DNA of 11,159 nucleotides from an uncultured Lysobacteraceae bacterium (GTDB lineage: Bacteria; Pseudomonadota; Gammaproteobacteria; Xanthomonadales; Xanthomonadaceae), in NCBI GenBank assembly GCA_946480825.1, contig CAMLLG010000096.1:1-11159 (forward strand). The letters run 5' to 3'. This document shows positions 1 to 6,220 of this stretch, one piece after another. The notes beneath the pieces are model-generated. The model was not told where the DNA came from, made no database searches, and worked only from the letters and a program-made list of their open reading frames with translations. Every line of letters begins with the position of its first letter. Within the stretch, counting starts at the first letter, position 1. The translations under genes and the position numbers were made by a program.

Positions 1-27
1 CTGAGGGTAGCGTCGATCACCTGCGAG

Positions 28-50
28 AACGGGCCTTCGGGCCCGTTTTA
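28..50 (+). terminator. Rho-independent terminator of an upstream gene
   Basis: Eight perfect base pairs (28-35 with 40-47) close a stable TTCG tetraloop, and a short T run (46-49) follows. This is the usual form of an intrinsic terminator. It must end transcription of a gene left of the window. pstS would be a natural candidate next to pstC, but nothing in the first 27 bases proves that. The hairpin also suggests that pstC is not simply read through from the upstream gene. Confidence 0.8.
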
Positions 51-81
51 GTTTGGCGGCGCAGTGCGCGCGCACGGGAGT

Positions 82-124
82 CGCGGCCGGCCATCGCGAT
101 GAATCATCGCGATGGCCGGCCGCG
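82..124. repeat. Perfect 20-bp inverted repeat (long hairpin)
   Basis: Bases 82-101 are exactly complementary to 105-124, leaving a 3-base loop. The arms contain GGCCGGCC and ATCGCGAT, so each is partly self-palindromic. No T tract follows, so it is not a standard terminator. It lies between the upstream terminator and the Pho boxes of pstC. It could be a REP-type element, a cruciform or protein-binding site, or a backup transcription barrier; the sequence does not decide. Confidence 0.75.
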
Positions 125-130
125 GAATCG

Positions 131-148
131 TCGTCATGGAAATGTCAC
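131..148 (+). promoter_or_regulatory. Candidate distal Pho box (PhoB site)
   Basis: Two GTCA cores start 11 bases apart (133 and 144), the repeat spacing of a PhoB box. By eye it matches 13 of 18 positions of the E. coli consensus (two CTGTCAY-like heptamers with a 4-base AT-rich spacer). It is weaker than the box at 178-195. Tandem boxes are usual upstream of pst genes, which supports it, but the 47-base offset to the second box is not a multiple of 11. Confidence 0.5.
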
Positions 149-177
149 ATGAAATCCATCTTTCAACGCGCCCGCTT

Positions 178-195
178 CTGTCATACGTCGGTCAC
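178..195 (+). promoter_or_regulatory. Pho box upstream of pstCAB
   Basis: The site matches 15 of 18 positions of the E. coli Pho-box consensus. The first heptamer CTGTCAT is perfect and the second (CGGTCAC) has one mismatch, with GTCA cores 11 bases apart. In such promoters the PhoB box replaces the -35 element, and a -10 is expected shortly downstream. Here only weak candidates exist (AATCAT at 201, GATAGC at 209), so no -10 is assigned. The box lies 84 bases before the pstC start codon and predicts induction by phosphate starvation. Confidence 0.75.
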
Positions 196-279
196 ACAAA
201 AATCATCTGATAGCGCATCGGTCGCGGCATCGCTCGCGGCCTCACGCATACCTCAAGCCTTACGGATCCCGGCCCCGCG

Positions 280-1248
280 ATGAGCAACGCCGCACTCACT
301 CTGCCCGCTCCAGATACCCGCGACCGCAAGGATGCGCGTCACGACCGCATCTTCAGGACAGCCATCACCATCGTCGCGATCTTCGTGCTGTTCACGCTCG
401 CGGGCGCGGCGCTGTCCATGCTCTGGGGCGGACGCAGCGTGCTCGCCTCGCAGGGGATGGACTTCTTCTTCTCCGCGGACTGGAACCCGGTCGAGAACAA
501 ATACGGCGCGCTGGTCCCGATCTACGGCACCGTCGTCACCGCGCTCATCGCGATGACGATCTCGGTGCCGGTGAGCTTCGGCATCGCCTTTTTCCTGACC
601 GAAGTCGCGCCGCGCTGGCTGCGCACGCCGGTCGGCACCGCAATCGAATTGTTGGCGGGCATTCCGTCCATCATCTACGGCATGTGGGGCTTCTTCGTGC
701 TGATGCCGGTGATGCGCGACAGCATCATCCCGTGGATGAACGACAACCTCGGCCCCCTGCCCGTGATCGGCGCGCTGTTCCAGGGGCCGCCGATCGGCGC
801 CGGCATGCTCACCTCGGGTCTGGTGCTCGCGATCATGGTCATCCCCTTCATCAGCTCGGTGATGCGCGACGTGTTCCAGACCGTGCCCGGCCGGCTCAAG
901 GAATCGGCCTATGCGCTGGGCTCCACGCGATGGGAAGTCGTCTGGGACATCGTCCTGCCGTATACCCGTTCCGCGGTGATCGGCGGCATCTTCCTCGGTC
1001 TCGGCCGCGCGCTCGGCGAGACGATGGCGGTCGCGTTCGTGATCGGCAACAACGTCGCCTTCACCAAATCGCTGCTCGAACCCAGCACCACCATCGCCGC
1101 GCTGATCGCCAACGACTTCGGCGAAGCCACCGCCGACTATCGCGCCGCCCTGCTGCTGCTGGGCTTCGTGCTGTTCATCGTCACCTTCGTCGTGCTGGCG
1201 CTGGCGCGCCTGATGCTGCTCCAGCTCGAACGCCGGGAGGGCAACTGA
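280..1248 (+). CDS. pstC: Phosphate ABC transporter permease PstC
   Basis: This inner-membrane permease forms the phosphate channel with PstA and is powered by PstB. The 322-residue length fits the family (about 320). A basic N-terminus is followed by a first membrane helix (about residues 24-49), a periplasmic loop and several further hydrophobic helices. The ABC-permease coupling loop (EAA motif) is visible as ESAYALGSTRWEVVWDIVLP (208-227), which contacts PstB. The conserved GRALGETMAV segment (242-251) carries the Arg and Glu typical of PstC/PstA. The ATG at 280 has no clear Shine-Dalgarno sequence, but no better in-frame start lies near. Its stop codon overlaps the pstA start (TGATG). 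The Pho box at 178-195 should make the operon phosphate-responsive. The binding protein gene pstS is not in the window. Confidence 0.95.
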   Translation: MSNAALTLPAPDTRDRKDARHDRIFRTAITIVAIFVLFTLAGAALSMLWGGRSVLASQGMDFFFSADWNPVENKYGALVPIYGTVVTALIAMTISVPVSFGIAFFLTEVAPRWLRTPVGTAIELLAGIPSIIYGMWGFFVLMPVMRDSIIPWMNDNLGPLPVIGALFQGPPIGAGMLTSGLVLAIMVIPFISSVMRDVFQTVPGRLKESAYALGSTRWEVVWDIVLPYTRSAVIGGIFLGLGRALGETMAVAFVIGNNVAFTKSLLEPSTTIAALIANDFGEATADYRAALLLLGFVLFIVTFVVLALARLMLLQLERREGN

Positions 1249-2138
1249 TGAGCGCCACGGCCATCGCCCCGACCTCCAGCGCTTCCCGTCGTCTGTATCG
1301 ACGCCGGCGAATTTTCAACGGCATCGCGATCGCATTGGCTTGCGCGGCGGCGGTGTTCGGCCTCGCGTTCCTCGGATGGATTCTGTGGACGCTGCTCGCC
1401 AAGGGATTCGCGGGACTCAACGTCGCCCTGTTCACCCAGGATCAGCCGCCGCCGCTGGAAGCCGGCGGCCTGCGCAATGCGTTCGTGGGCAGCCTGATGA
1501 TGTGCGGCATGGGTCTGCTGATCGGCACGCCGCTGGGCATCGCCGCCGGGACCTGGCTGGCCGAGTACGGCCATGGCCGCAAACTCGGCACCACCGTCCG
1601 CTTCGTCAACGACATCCTGCTCTCGGCGCCGTCGATCGTGCTCGGCCTGTTCGTGTACGCGATCTTCGTGATGCAGATCAGCCGCGGCCAGTTCTCGGGC
1701 GTCGCCGGCGCGCTCGCGCTCGCCTTCATCGTGCTGCCGGTGGTCGTGCGCACCACCGACGAAATGCTGCGACTGGTACCTGCGCAGATGCGAGAAGCCG
1801 CGCTCTCGCTGGGCGTGCCGCAGTGGAAAGTGATCGTGCAGGTGCTGTACCGCTCCGCCCTGCCCGGCATCGTCACCGGCATCCTGCTGGCGCTGGCCCG
1901 CATTTCCGGCGAAACCGCGCCGCTGCTGTTCACCGCGTTCGGCAACAACTTCTTCAGCACCGACGTCACCACGGCGATGGCCGGCGTGCCGCTGGTCATG
2001 AACCAGTACGCGGCCAGCCCCTACGACAACTGGGTCGAGATCGCGTGGGCGGGCGCGCTCGTGCTGACCCTGTTCGTGCTGGCGGTCAGCCTCGTCGCCC
2101 GCGCCATCCTGCTTCGCAAGAAGATTTCCCATGACTGA
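1248..2138 (+). CDS. pstA: Phosphate ABC transporter permease PstA
   Basis: This is the second membrane subunit of the PstSCAB importer and pairs with PstC. The 296-residue protein begins MSATAIAP at the ATG that shares its A with the last base of the pstC stop. GGGAGG at 1235-1240 is a good ribosome binding site and decides this start; the reading frame itself runs further upstream inside pstC. A basic N-terminus (RRLYRRRR, 14-21) precedes the first helix (about 24-50). The EAA coupling loop is at 181-204 ([15 protein letters not shown]...) and the conserved [12 protein letters not shown] at 216-227. The last 8 bases overlap the proposed pstB start, so the three genes look translationally coupled. 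Confidence 0.95.
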   Translation: MSATAIAPTSSASRRLYRRRRIFNGIAIALACAAAVFGLAFLGWILWTLLAKGFAGLNVALFTQDQPPPLEAGGLRNAFVGSLMMCGMGLLIGTPLGIAAGTWLAEYGHGRKLGTTVRFVNDILLSAPSIVLGLFVYAIFVMQISRGQFSGVAGALALAFIVLPVVVRTTDEMLRLVPAQMREAALSLGVPQWKVIVQVLYRSALPGIVTGILLALARISGETAPLLFTAFGNNFFSTDVTTAMAGVPLVMNQYAASPYDNWVEIAWAGALVLTLFVLAVSLVARAILLRKKISHD

Positions 2139-2991
2139 TCCGGCCCGGACCTTGCCCATGAACGACACCGCGACCCTGTCCCACAGCACGCCGCAGCTCG
2201 GCATCGTCACCGCGCATCGCGACGCCGCACCCGCCACGCCGGTCAAACTGCGCGCGCGCGATCTGGATTTCTATTACGACAAATTCCACGCGCTGAAGGG
2301 CATCGACCTCGACATCCCGGAAAAGCGCGTCACCGCGCTGATCGGCCCGTCGGGCTGCGGCAAGTCCACCCTGCTGCGCATCTTCAACCGCATCTATGCG
2401 CTCTATCCCAAGATGGAAGCGCGCGGCGAAGTGCTGCTGGACGGCGACAACATCCTCGACCCGAAGTACCCGATGAACCGGCTGCGCAGCAAGGTCGGCA
2501 TGGTGTTCCAGAAACCGGTCCCGTTCCCGATGACGATCTTCGAGAACGTGGCCTACGGCATCCGCCATCACGAGCGCCTGTCGAAAGCCGACATGGCCGT
2601 GCGCGTGGAAGAAGCGCTGCGCCAGGCCGCGCTGTGGGACGAAGTGAAGGACAAACTCGGCCAGAGCGCGCTGGGGCTGTCCGGCGGTCAGCAGCAGCGG
2701 CTGTGCATCGCGCGCGCGGTCGCGCTGCGCCCCGACGTGCTGCTGCTGGACGAACCGACCTCGGCGCTCGATCCGATCTCGACCGGCCGCATCGAGCAGC
2801 TCATCGAAGAACTCAAGCAGAACTACACCATCGCGATCGTCACCCACAACATGCAGCAGGCGGCGCGCGTGTCCGACTTCACCGCCTTCATGTACCTGGG
2901 CGATCTGATCGAACACGACGAGACCGCGAAGATCTTCTCCAAGCCCTCGAAGCAGCAGACCGAGGACTACATCACCGGCCGGTTCGGGTGA
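2131..2991 (+). CDS. pstB: Phosphate ABC transporter ATP-binding protein PstB
   Basis: This cytoplasmic ATPase drives phosphate import through PstCA. All ABC motifs are intact: Walker [10 protein letters not shown] (72-80), Q-loop Gln127, signature LSGGQQQR (183-190), Walker B VLLLDEPT (203-210), D-loop SALD (211-214) and the switch His239. The PstB-typical [16 protein letters not shown] and the C-terminal EDYITGRFG are present. The 286 residues include about 35 low-complexity residues before the ATPase core (E. coli PstB is 257). The start is uncertain: ATG 2131 overlaps pstA by 8 bases, whereas ATG 2158 (MNDTATLSH, 277 residues) agrees better with the xanthomonad homologue as I recall it. 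Neither has a strong Shine-Dalgarno sequence. Confidence 0.95.
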   Translation: MTDPARTLPMNDTATLSHSTPQLGIVTAHRDAAPATPVKLRARDLDFYYDKFHALKGIDLDIPEKRVTALIGPSGCGKSTLLRIFNRIYALYPKMEARGEVLLDGDNILDPKYPMNRLRSKVGMVFQKPVPFPMTIFENVAYGIRHHERLSKADMAVRVEEALRQAALWDEVKDKLGQSALGLSGGQQQRLCIARAVALRPDVLLLDEPTSALDPISTGRIEQLIEELKQNYTIAIVTHNMQQAARVSDFTAFMYLGDLIEHDETAKIFSKPSKQQTEDYITGRFG

Positions 2992-3041
2992 GGCAGGCCG
3001 TTTGCAGCGCTCCGGTCGAAGCAATACCGCCGGGGCGGGCG

Positions 3042-3137
3042 CGGTAGAGCGGTGCGGTAGAGCGGGCTTCAGCCCGCAGCCGTTCTCCGCGACACCGGCA
3101 GCGGGCTGAAGCCCGCTCTACCAAATCCGCTCTACCG
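3042..3137. repeat. REP/BIME-like nested inverted repeat between pstB and phoU
   Basis: A 22-bp perfect inverted repeat (3056-3077 with 3101-3122) is nested inside an 11-bp one (3042-3052 with 3127-3137). Each 22-bp arm itself folds as GCGGGC-TTCA-GCCCGC or its mirror. The core GGTAGAGCGGGCTTCAGCCC resembles intergenic repeats I associate with Lysobacter and Xanthomonas genomes, and the paired inverted layout resembles REP doublets (BIMEs). Within the pst-pho transcript it could stabilise the pstCAB 3' end or attenuate phoU. It lacks a T tract. The remaining bases of the 2992-3228 gap show no gene. Confidence 0.75.
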
Positions 3138-3228
3138 AAGATGTTTCACCGCCAGCGCGCCACCGGCGAAGTCCCACCGACCGATTTCCGTCGTCACCAT
3201 CTCCCTTTCACCATTTCCGAGTTCCGCC

Positions 3229-3933
3229 ATGAACACCAACCCGCATCACCACATCGTCAAGAGCCACGACGAAGAGCGCCGGATCCTGCTTGAGGAAATC
3301 CTGCGGATGGGCGAGATGGCGGCTTCGCAGCTGGAAGCCGCGCTGGATGTGGTCGAACGCCGCGACGGCAAGGCCGCGGAACGCATCATCGCCAACGATG
3401 AAGCGATCGACGCGCTCGAACTGCAGGTCAGCCACGACGCGATGAAACTGGCCCTGCGCGGCCCGCTGGCGCGCGACCTGCGCGAGATTCTGGCGGCGCT
3501 TCGCATCGCTTCGGACATCGAACGCATCGGCGACTACGCGTCGAACGTGGCGAAGCGCTCCATGGCGCTGAACCTCTCGCCGCCGCTGCCGCATACGCGC
3601 GGGCTCGACAGCCTCGGCCGCCTGGTCGTGCGCCAGGTGCGCAAGGTCCTGGCGGCGTATCGCGACGGCGATGTCGAAGCCGCGCGGCAGGTCCGCGCCG
3701 AGGACGCCGAGATCGACACCCAGTACACCGGCCTGTTCCGCGAACTGCTGACCTACATGATGGAAGACCCGCGGGTGATCACGCCCTGCACCCATCTGCT
3801 GTTCATGGCCAAGAATCTCGAACGGGTCGGCGACCACGCCACCAACATCGCCGAGAACATCTGGTTCCAGGAGCACGGCGAGGGCCCGATGCCCCCGCGC
3901 GAGAAACGCGACGAATCGAACACCGTCGCCTGA
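3229..3933 (+). CDS. phoU: Phosphate signalling regulator PhoU
   Basis: PhoU is a cytoplasmic helical-bundle protein that links PstSCAB to the PhoR kinase and keeps the Pho regulon off when phosphate is plentiful. The 234 residues match the family length. Two PhoU repeats are visible, each with its metal-binding helix motif: SDIERIGDYASNVA (95-108) and KNLERVGDHATNIAE (195-209). The N-terminus has the usual basic, His-containing start (NPHHHIVKSHDEE). The start has only a weak ribosome site, and in-frame sequence upstream offers nothing better. It lies 237 bases after pstB, across the REP-like palindrome, so it may be expressed at a different level from the transporter. Confidence 0.95.
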   Translation: MNTNPHHHIVKSHDEERRILLEEILRMGEMAASQLEAALDVVERRDGKAAERIIANDEAIDALELQVSHDAMKLALRGPLARDLREILAALRIASDIERIGDYASNVAKRSMALNLSPPLPHTRGLDSLGRLVVRQVRKVLAAYRDGDVEAARQVRAEDAEIDTQYTGLFRELLTYMMEDPRVITPCTHLLFMAKNLERVGDHATNIAENIWFQEHGEGPMPPREKRDESNTVA

Positions 3934-3989
3934 GCGACCATGACTTCCGGCACACTCCTCTCGCCGTCGAGATAAACACGACCTGAATC

Positions 3990-4015
3990 CGCCCGGCCGC
4001 CCCACCGTCCGGGCG
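3990..4015. other. Stem-loop downstream of phoU
   Basis: Seven perfect G/C-rich base pairs (3990-3996 with 4009-4015) enclose a 12-base loop, 57 bases after the phoU stop. No T run follows, so it is at most a weak terminator. It is the only structure I see that could separate the pho transcript from the sigma-factor operon. Confidence 0.35.
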
Positions 4016-4087
4016 CACCGGCCAGCCCGCCGTCTAACTCTTTGTGCACAACCGCCGACGCGATGCCGCGTAGATTGCCGGCCACAC

Positions 4088-4101
4088 AGGAGCAGACCGT
4101 G
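4088..4101 (+). promoter_or_regulatory. Shine-Dalgarno and GTG start of the sigma-factor gene
   Basis: AGGAG at 4088-4092 lies six bases before GTG 4099. The frame is also open from an ATG at 4042, which has no ribosome site and would add 19 residues unlike a sigma factor. The GTG is therefore chosen. TAGATT at 4071-4076 is a possible -10 hexamer, but no convincing -35 accompanies it. Confidence 0.7.
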
Positions 4102-4656
4102 CAGGATCCGAATTTCCAACAGGCGCTGGACCGCGCCCGTCGCGGCGACCGCGACGCCCTCGAATGCGTTCTGCTGCGCTCGCGCCAGGACCTGCGGCGC
4201 TACGCCGAATACCACTGCGCCGTGAACGATGTCGAAGACGCGGTGCAGGAAACCCTGATCCTGGTGTCGCGCAAACTCCCGACCCTGCGCGAACTCGACG
4301 CCTATGCCTCATGGGTGTTCCGCATCGTCAAGCGCGAATGCAACCGCATGAAGCGCGCCACGCGCATGCTGCTGATGGCGCCCACCGACCTGGAAGAAAT
4401 CGAAGGCCCGCACGTCGCGGCGCCGAACGGTCTGGTGCGCGACGTGGCCAACGCGCTGGCCACCCTGCCCGACCACTACCGCGAGATCATCCTGATGCGC
4501 GATCTGGAGGGCCAAAGCATCGCCGAGATCGCGGAGGCGCTGTCGCTGCATCCGGAAGCCGCCAAAGCGCGTCTTCATCGTGCCAGAAGTCTGGCGCGGC
4601 AATATCTCGCCCCACCCTTGCCCGACCGGATGCCGGCCCAGCCGTCGACCGGTTAG
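4099..4656 (+). CDS. ECF-type RNA polymerase sigma factor
   Basis: From GTG 4099 the protein has 185 residues and begins MQDPNFQQALDRARRGDRDA. Region 2 spans about 10-87, with the polymerase/-10 contact motif VNDVEDAVQETLI (42-54) and WVFRIVKRECNRMKR (72-86). Region 4 spans about 115-170, with LPDHYREIILMRDLEGQSIA followed by a helix-turn-helix (EIAEALSLHPEAAKARLHRA). This two-domain layout without regions 1 and 3 is that of ECF sigma factors. The gene lies 48 bases upstream of the Cys-rich precursor gene and points the same way. It probably transcribes the downstream metal-responsive operon, as sigma factors next to bufferin genes do elsewhere. No anti-sigma gene follows. Three Cys (23, 40, 81) are noted; a sensing role would be speculation. 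Confidence 0.88.
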   Translation: MQDPNFQQALDRARRGDRDALECVLLRSRQDLRRYAEYHCAVNDVEDAVQETLILVSRKLPTLRELDAYASWVFRIVKRECNRMKRATRMLLMAPTDLEEIEGPHVAAPNGLVRDVANALATLPDHYREIILMRDLEGQSIAEIAEALSLHPEAAKARLHRARSLARQYLAPPLPDRMPAQPSTG

Positions 4657-4690
4657 CATTCGCGCAACCCCGCGCCAGATTCCACCACCC

Positions 4691-4697
4691 AGGAGAG
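4691..4697 (+). promoter_or_regulatory. Strong ribosome binding site of bufA
   Basis: AGGAGAG lies seven bases before the ATG at 4705. It is among the best ribosome sites in the window and contrasts with bufB, which has none. This fits high production of the precursor relative to its modifying enzyme. Confidence 0.7.
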
Positions 4698-4704
4698 AAC
4701 CCCG

Positions 4705-5184
4705 ATGTCCAGCAACAAGAAACCCATCGCGATCACCGTGTCCACCGCCCTGCTGCTGTCCGGCGCAGCGTTCGCCTCGACCCATCTCTCGCAGGGCTAC
4801 CAGCTCGGCCTCGACACGGTGACCGGCGACAAGGGCGCCGAAGGCGGCTGCGGCGGCGCGAAGGGCGCCGAAGGCAAGTGCGGCGAAGGCGCCTGCGGCA
4901 TGGACAAGATGGACACCAACAAGGACGGCAAGATCTCGAAGGCCGAGTACGATGCCGCGCACAAGAACGGCGGCGGCAACTTCGCCAAACACGACACCAA
5001 CAAGGACGGCTTCATCAGCGCCGCCGAAATGAAGGCGGCCCACGAAGGCAAGTGCGGCGGCGACAAGGCCGCCGAGGGCAAGTGCGGTGAAGGCAAATGC
5101 GGCGGAGACAAGCCGGCCGCGGCGCCGGAAAAGAAGGCCGCCGAAGGCAAATGCGGCGAGGGCAAGTGCGGCGGCGCGATGTGA
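4705..5184 (+). CDS. bufA: Bufferin/HvfA-like Cys-rich RiPP precursor with two EF-hand loops
   Basis: A 159-residue exported protein. Residues 1-24 form a Sec signal peptide: KK, a hydrophobic core, then AFA before Ser25. The mature part has eight Cys (49, 59, 64, 117, 127, 132, 150, 155), all followed by Gly. Six are in exact EGKCG motifs and two in variants (EGGCG 46-50, EGACG 61-65). EGKCG is the motif in which MNIO enzymes convert Cys to oxazolone/thioamide-type metal-binding groups in HvfA/bufferins. Between the Cys clusters lie two canonical 12-residue EF-hand loops, D70-E81 ([12 protein letters not shown]) and D97-E108 ([12 protein letters not shown]), with acidic or Asn residues at positions 1, 3, 5 and 12. 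The linkers are rich in Lys, Ala and Gly. The modifying genes bufB and bufC follow. Likely role: periplasmic or secreted buffering of copper or another metal, possibly with Ca2+ binding. The RiPP call is inferred from motif plus neighbours. A plain EF-hand metal-binding protein is the alternative. Confidence 0.87.
   Translation: MSSNKKPIAITVSTALLLSGAAFASTHLSQGYQLGLDTVTGDKGAEGGCGGAKGAEGKCGEGACGMDKMDTNKDGKISKAEYDAAHKNGGGNFAKHDTNKDGFISAAEMKAAHEGKCGGDKAAEGKCGEGKCGGDKPAAAPEKKAAEGKCGEGKCGGAM
4870..5175 (+). repeat. Coding repeats for EGKCG motifs in bufA
   Basis: Near-identical GC-rich stretches encode the Cys motifs: 4870-4899 ([10 protein letters not shown]), 5044-5061 (EGKCGG), 5074-5106 and 5143-5175 (both [11 protein letters not shown]). 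They differ mainly at synonymous positions (AAG/AAA, GGC/GGT, GAA/GAG). This points to duplication of the unit followed by selection to keep the peptide. The EF-hand segment (4912-5028) separates the first block from the rest. Confidence 0.8.
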
Positions 5185-5188
5185 TCCC

Positions 5189-5218
5189 CATGCCGGCCTC
5201 CTTCACGATGCCGGCATG
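5189..5218 (+). other. Stem-loop just after bufA
   Basis: CATGCCGGC (5189-5197) pairs perfectly with GCCGGCATG (5210-5218) around a 12-base loop, five bases after the bufA stop. No T tract follows. It could protect the bufA mRNA 3' end or partly end transcription before bufB. Confidence 0.45.
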
Positions 5219-5238
5219 CCGCCACGGGCGGCCGCAGT

Positions 5239-5324
5239 GCGGCCGTCCGTTGTACTCATCCCACGACGCAGCGGCCGCACCGCGGCCGTCCGTTGTATCC
5301 ATCCCACGACGCTGCGGCCACACT
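5239..5324. repeat. 43-bp tandem direct repeat between bufA and bufB
   Basis: Two head-to-tail copies, 5239-5281 and 5282-5324, agree at 38 of 43 positions by eye. Both contain GCGGCCGTCCGTTGTA and CATCCCACGACGC. Small palindromes sit around them: 5229-5243 (GGCCGC/GCGGCC) and, across the copy junction, 5272-5288 (CGGCCGC/GCGGCCG). No gene is seen in the 178-base gap. The repeat may be a dispersed intergenic element of the genome or an attenuator that lowers bufBC expression. Confidence 0.75.
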
Positions 5325-5362
5325 GCGATCGCCCATCCCGTCGGCCTGACCCTCCTCCCGCG

Positions 5363-6220
5363 ATGACCCCAGCCATTCCGCTCGCGAACGATGCCGCCGG
5401 CCTCGGCCTGCGCCGGCCGCTGCTCGACCCGATGCGTGCCGCACCCGCCGGCAGTTTCGATTTTCTCGAACTGGCGCCGGAGAACTGGATCGGCGTCGGC
5501 GGCGCGTACGGCGAGGCCTTCGCCGATCTCGCGGCGCGCTATCCCATCGTCTGCCACGGGCTGTCCCTCTCGGTTGGCGGTCCCGCGCCGCTGGACGAGA
5601 CTTTCCTGGCGAAAGTGCGCCGGTTCATGGACATCCATCGCTGCCCGCTCTACAGCGAACACCTCAGCGCCTGCGGCGACAGCCGCGGACAGCTGTACGA
5701 CCTGCTGCCGCTGCCCTTCAGCGACGCCTCGGTGAAACACGTCGCCGCTCGCATCCGCCGCGTGCAGGACATCCTCGGCCAGCGGATCGCGATCGAGAAC
5801 ATCTCCTACTACGCCGCGCCGTTCCAGCGGATGCCGGAGATCGACTTCATCAACGCGGTGCTCGCGGAAGCCGACTGTCTGATGCTGCTCGACGTGAACA
5901 ACATCATCGTCAACGCCACCAACCATCGCTACGACGCGTCGGCCTTCCTCGCCGCGCTGCCCGGCGACCGCGTGGCCTACATCCACGTCGCCGGCCATTA
6001 CGACGAAGCCGACGACCTCAAGATCGACACCCACGGCGGCCCGGTCTGCCCGCAGGTCTGGGCGTTGCTGGAAGACGCCTATCGCCTGTTCGGTCCGCGC
6101 CCGACCCTGCTGGAACGCGATTTCAACCTGCCTCCGTTCGAAGATCTGCTGGACGAACTCGGCCAGGTCCGCCGTCGCATGTCCGGAGCGCCCGCGCATG
6201 ACCGCCGCCACGCCGCCTGA
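5363..6220 (+). CDS. bufB: DUF692/MNIO-type RiPP maturase (BufB/HvfB)
   Basis: A 285-residue TIM-barrel enzyme of the multinuclear non-heme iron oxidase (MNIO) family, related to methanobactin MbnB. It should modify Cys residues of the EGKCG motifs in the neighbouring precursor. Family landmarks occur in order: [13 protein letters not shown] (12-24), [14 protein letters not shown] (34-47), [10 protein letters not shown] (64-73), [10 protein letters not shown] (97-106), [10 protein letters not shown] (142-151), [14 protein letters not shown] (175-188), YIHVAGHYD (206-214), DTHG (222-225) and LLERD (248-252). The His, Glu, Asp and Asn residues in these blocks are the family's iron ligands; I have not mapped each one. 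ATG 5363 matches the family N-terminus, although the frame is open further upstream. No Shine-Dalgarno sequence is visible, as the preceding bases are pyrimidine-rich. Its end overlaps bufC by 23 bases. Confidence 0.93.
   Translation: MTPAIPLANDAAGLGLRRPLLDPMRAAPAGSFDFLELAPENWIGVGGAYGEAFADLAARYPIVCHGLSLSVGGPAPLDETFLAKVRRFMDIHRCPLYSEHLSACGDSRGQLYDLLPLPFSDASVKHVAARIRRVQDILGQRIAIENISYYAAPFQRMPEIDFINAVLAEADCLMLLDVNNIIVNATNHRYDASAFLAALPGDRVAYIHVAGHYDEADDLKIDTHGGPVCPQVWALLEDAYRLFGPRPTLLERDFNLPPFEDLLDELGQVRRRMSGAPAHDRRHAA

Noticed and set aside
53..283. A 76-codon open frame upstream of pstC
   Set aside because: It runs through the long hairpin and both Pho boxes, has no ribosome site, and its translation is low complexity. 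It is regulatory DNA.
1137..2246. A 369-codon minus-strand open frame opposite pstA
   Set aside because: It is a GC-bias shadow rich in Arg, Ala, His and Gln, lying entirely opposite clear pst genes.
4042..4098. N-terminal extension of the sigma factor from ATG 4042
   Set aside because: GTG 4099 has a strong AGGAG at ideal spacing and gives a typical ECF N-terminus. The extension has neither.
3208..4215. A 335-codon minus-strand open frame opposite phoU and the sigma gene
   Set aside because: Its low-complexity composition and position opposite recognised genes mark it as a shadow.
4870..5175. Regularly spaced repeats suggesting a CRISPR array
   Set aside because: The repeats are in frame within bufA, irregularly spaced, and explained by the EGKCG peptide motif. 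No spacers are present.
5087..5362. Upstream extension of bufB starting inside bufA
   Set aside because: The 92 extra residues are Arg/Pro-rich translation of the bufA end and the tandem repeat. DUF692 proteins begin near ATG 5363.
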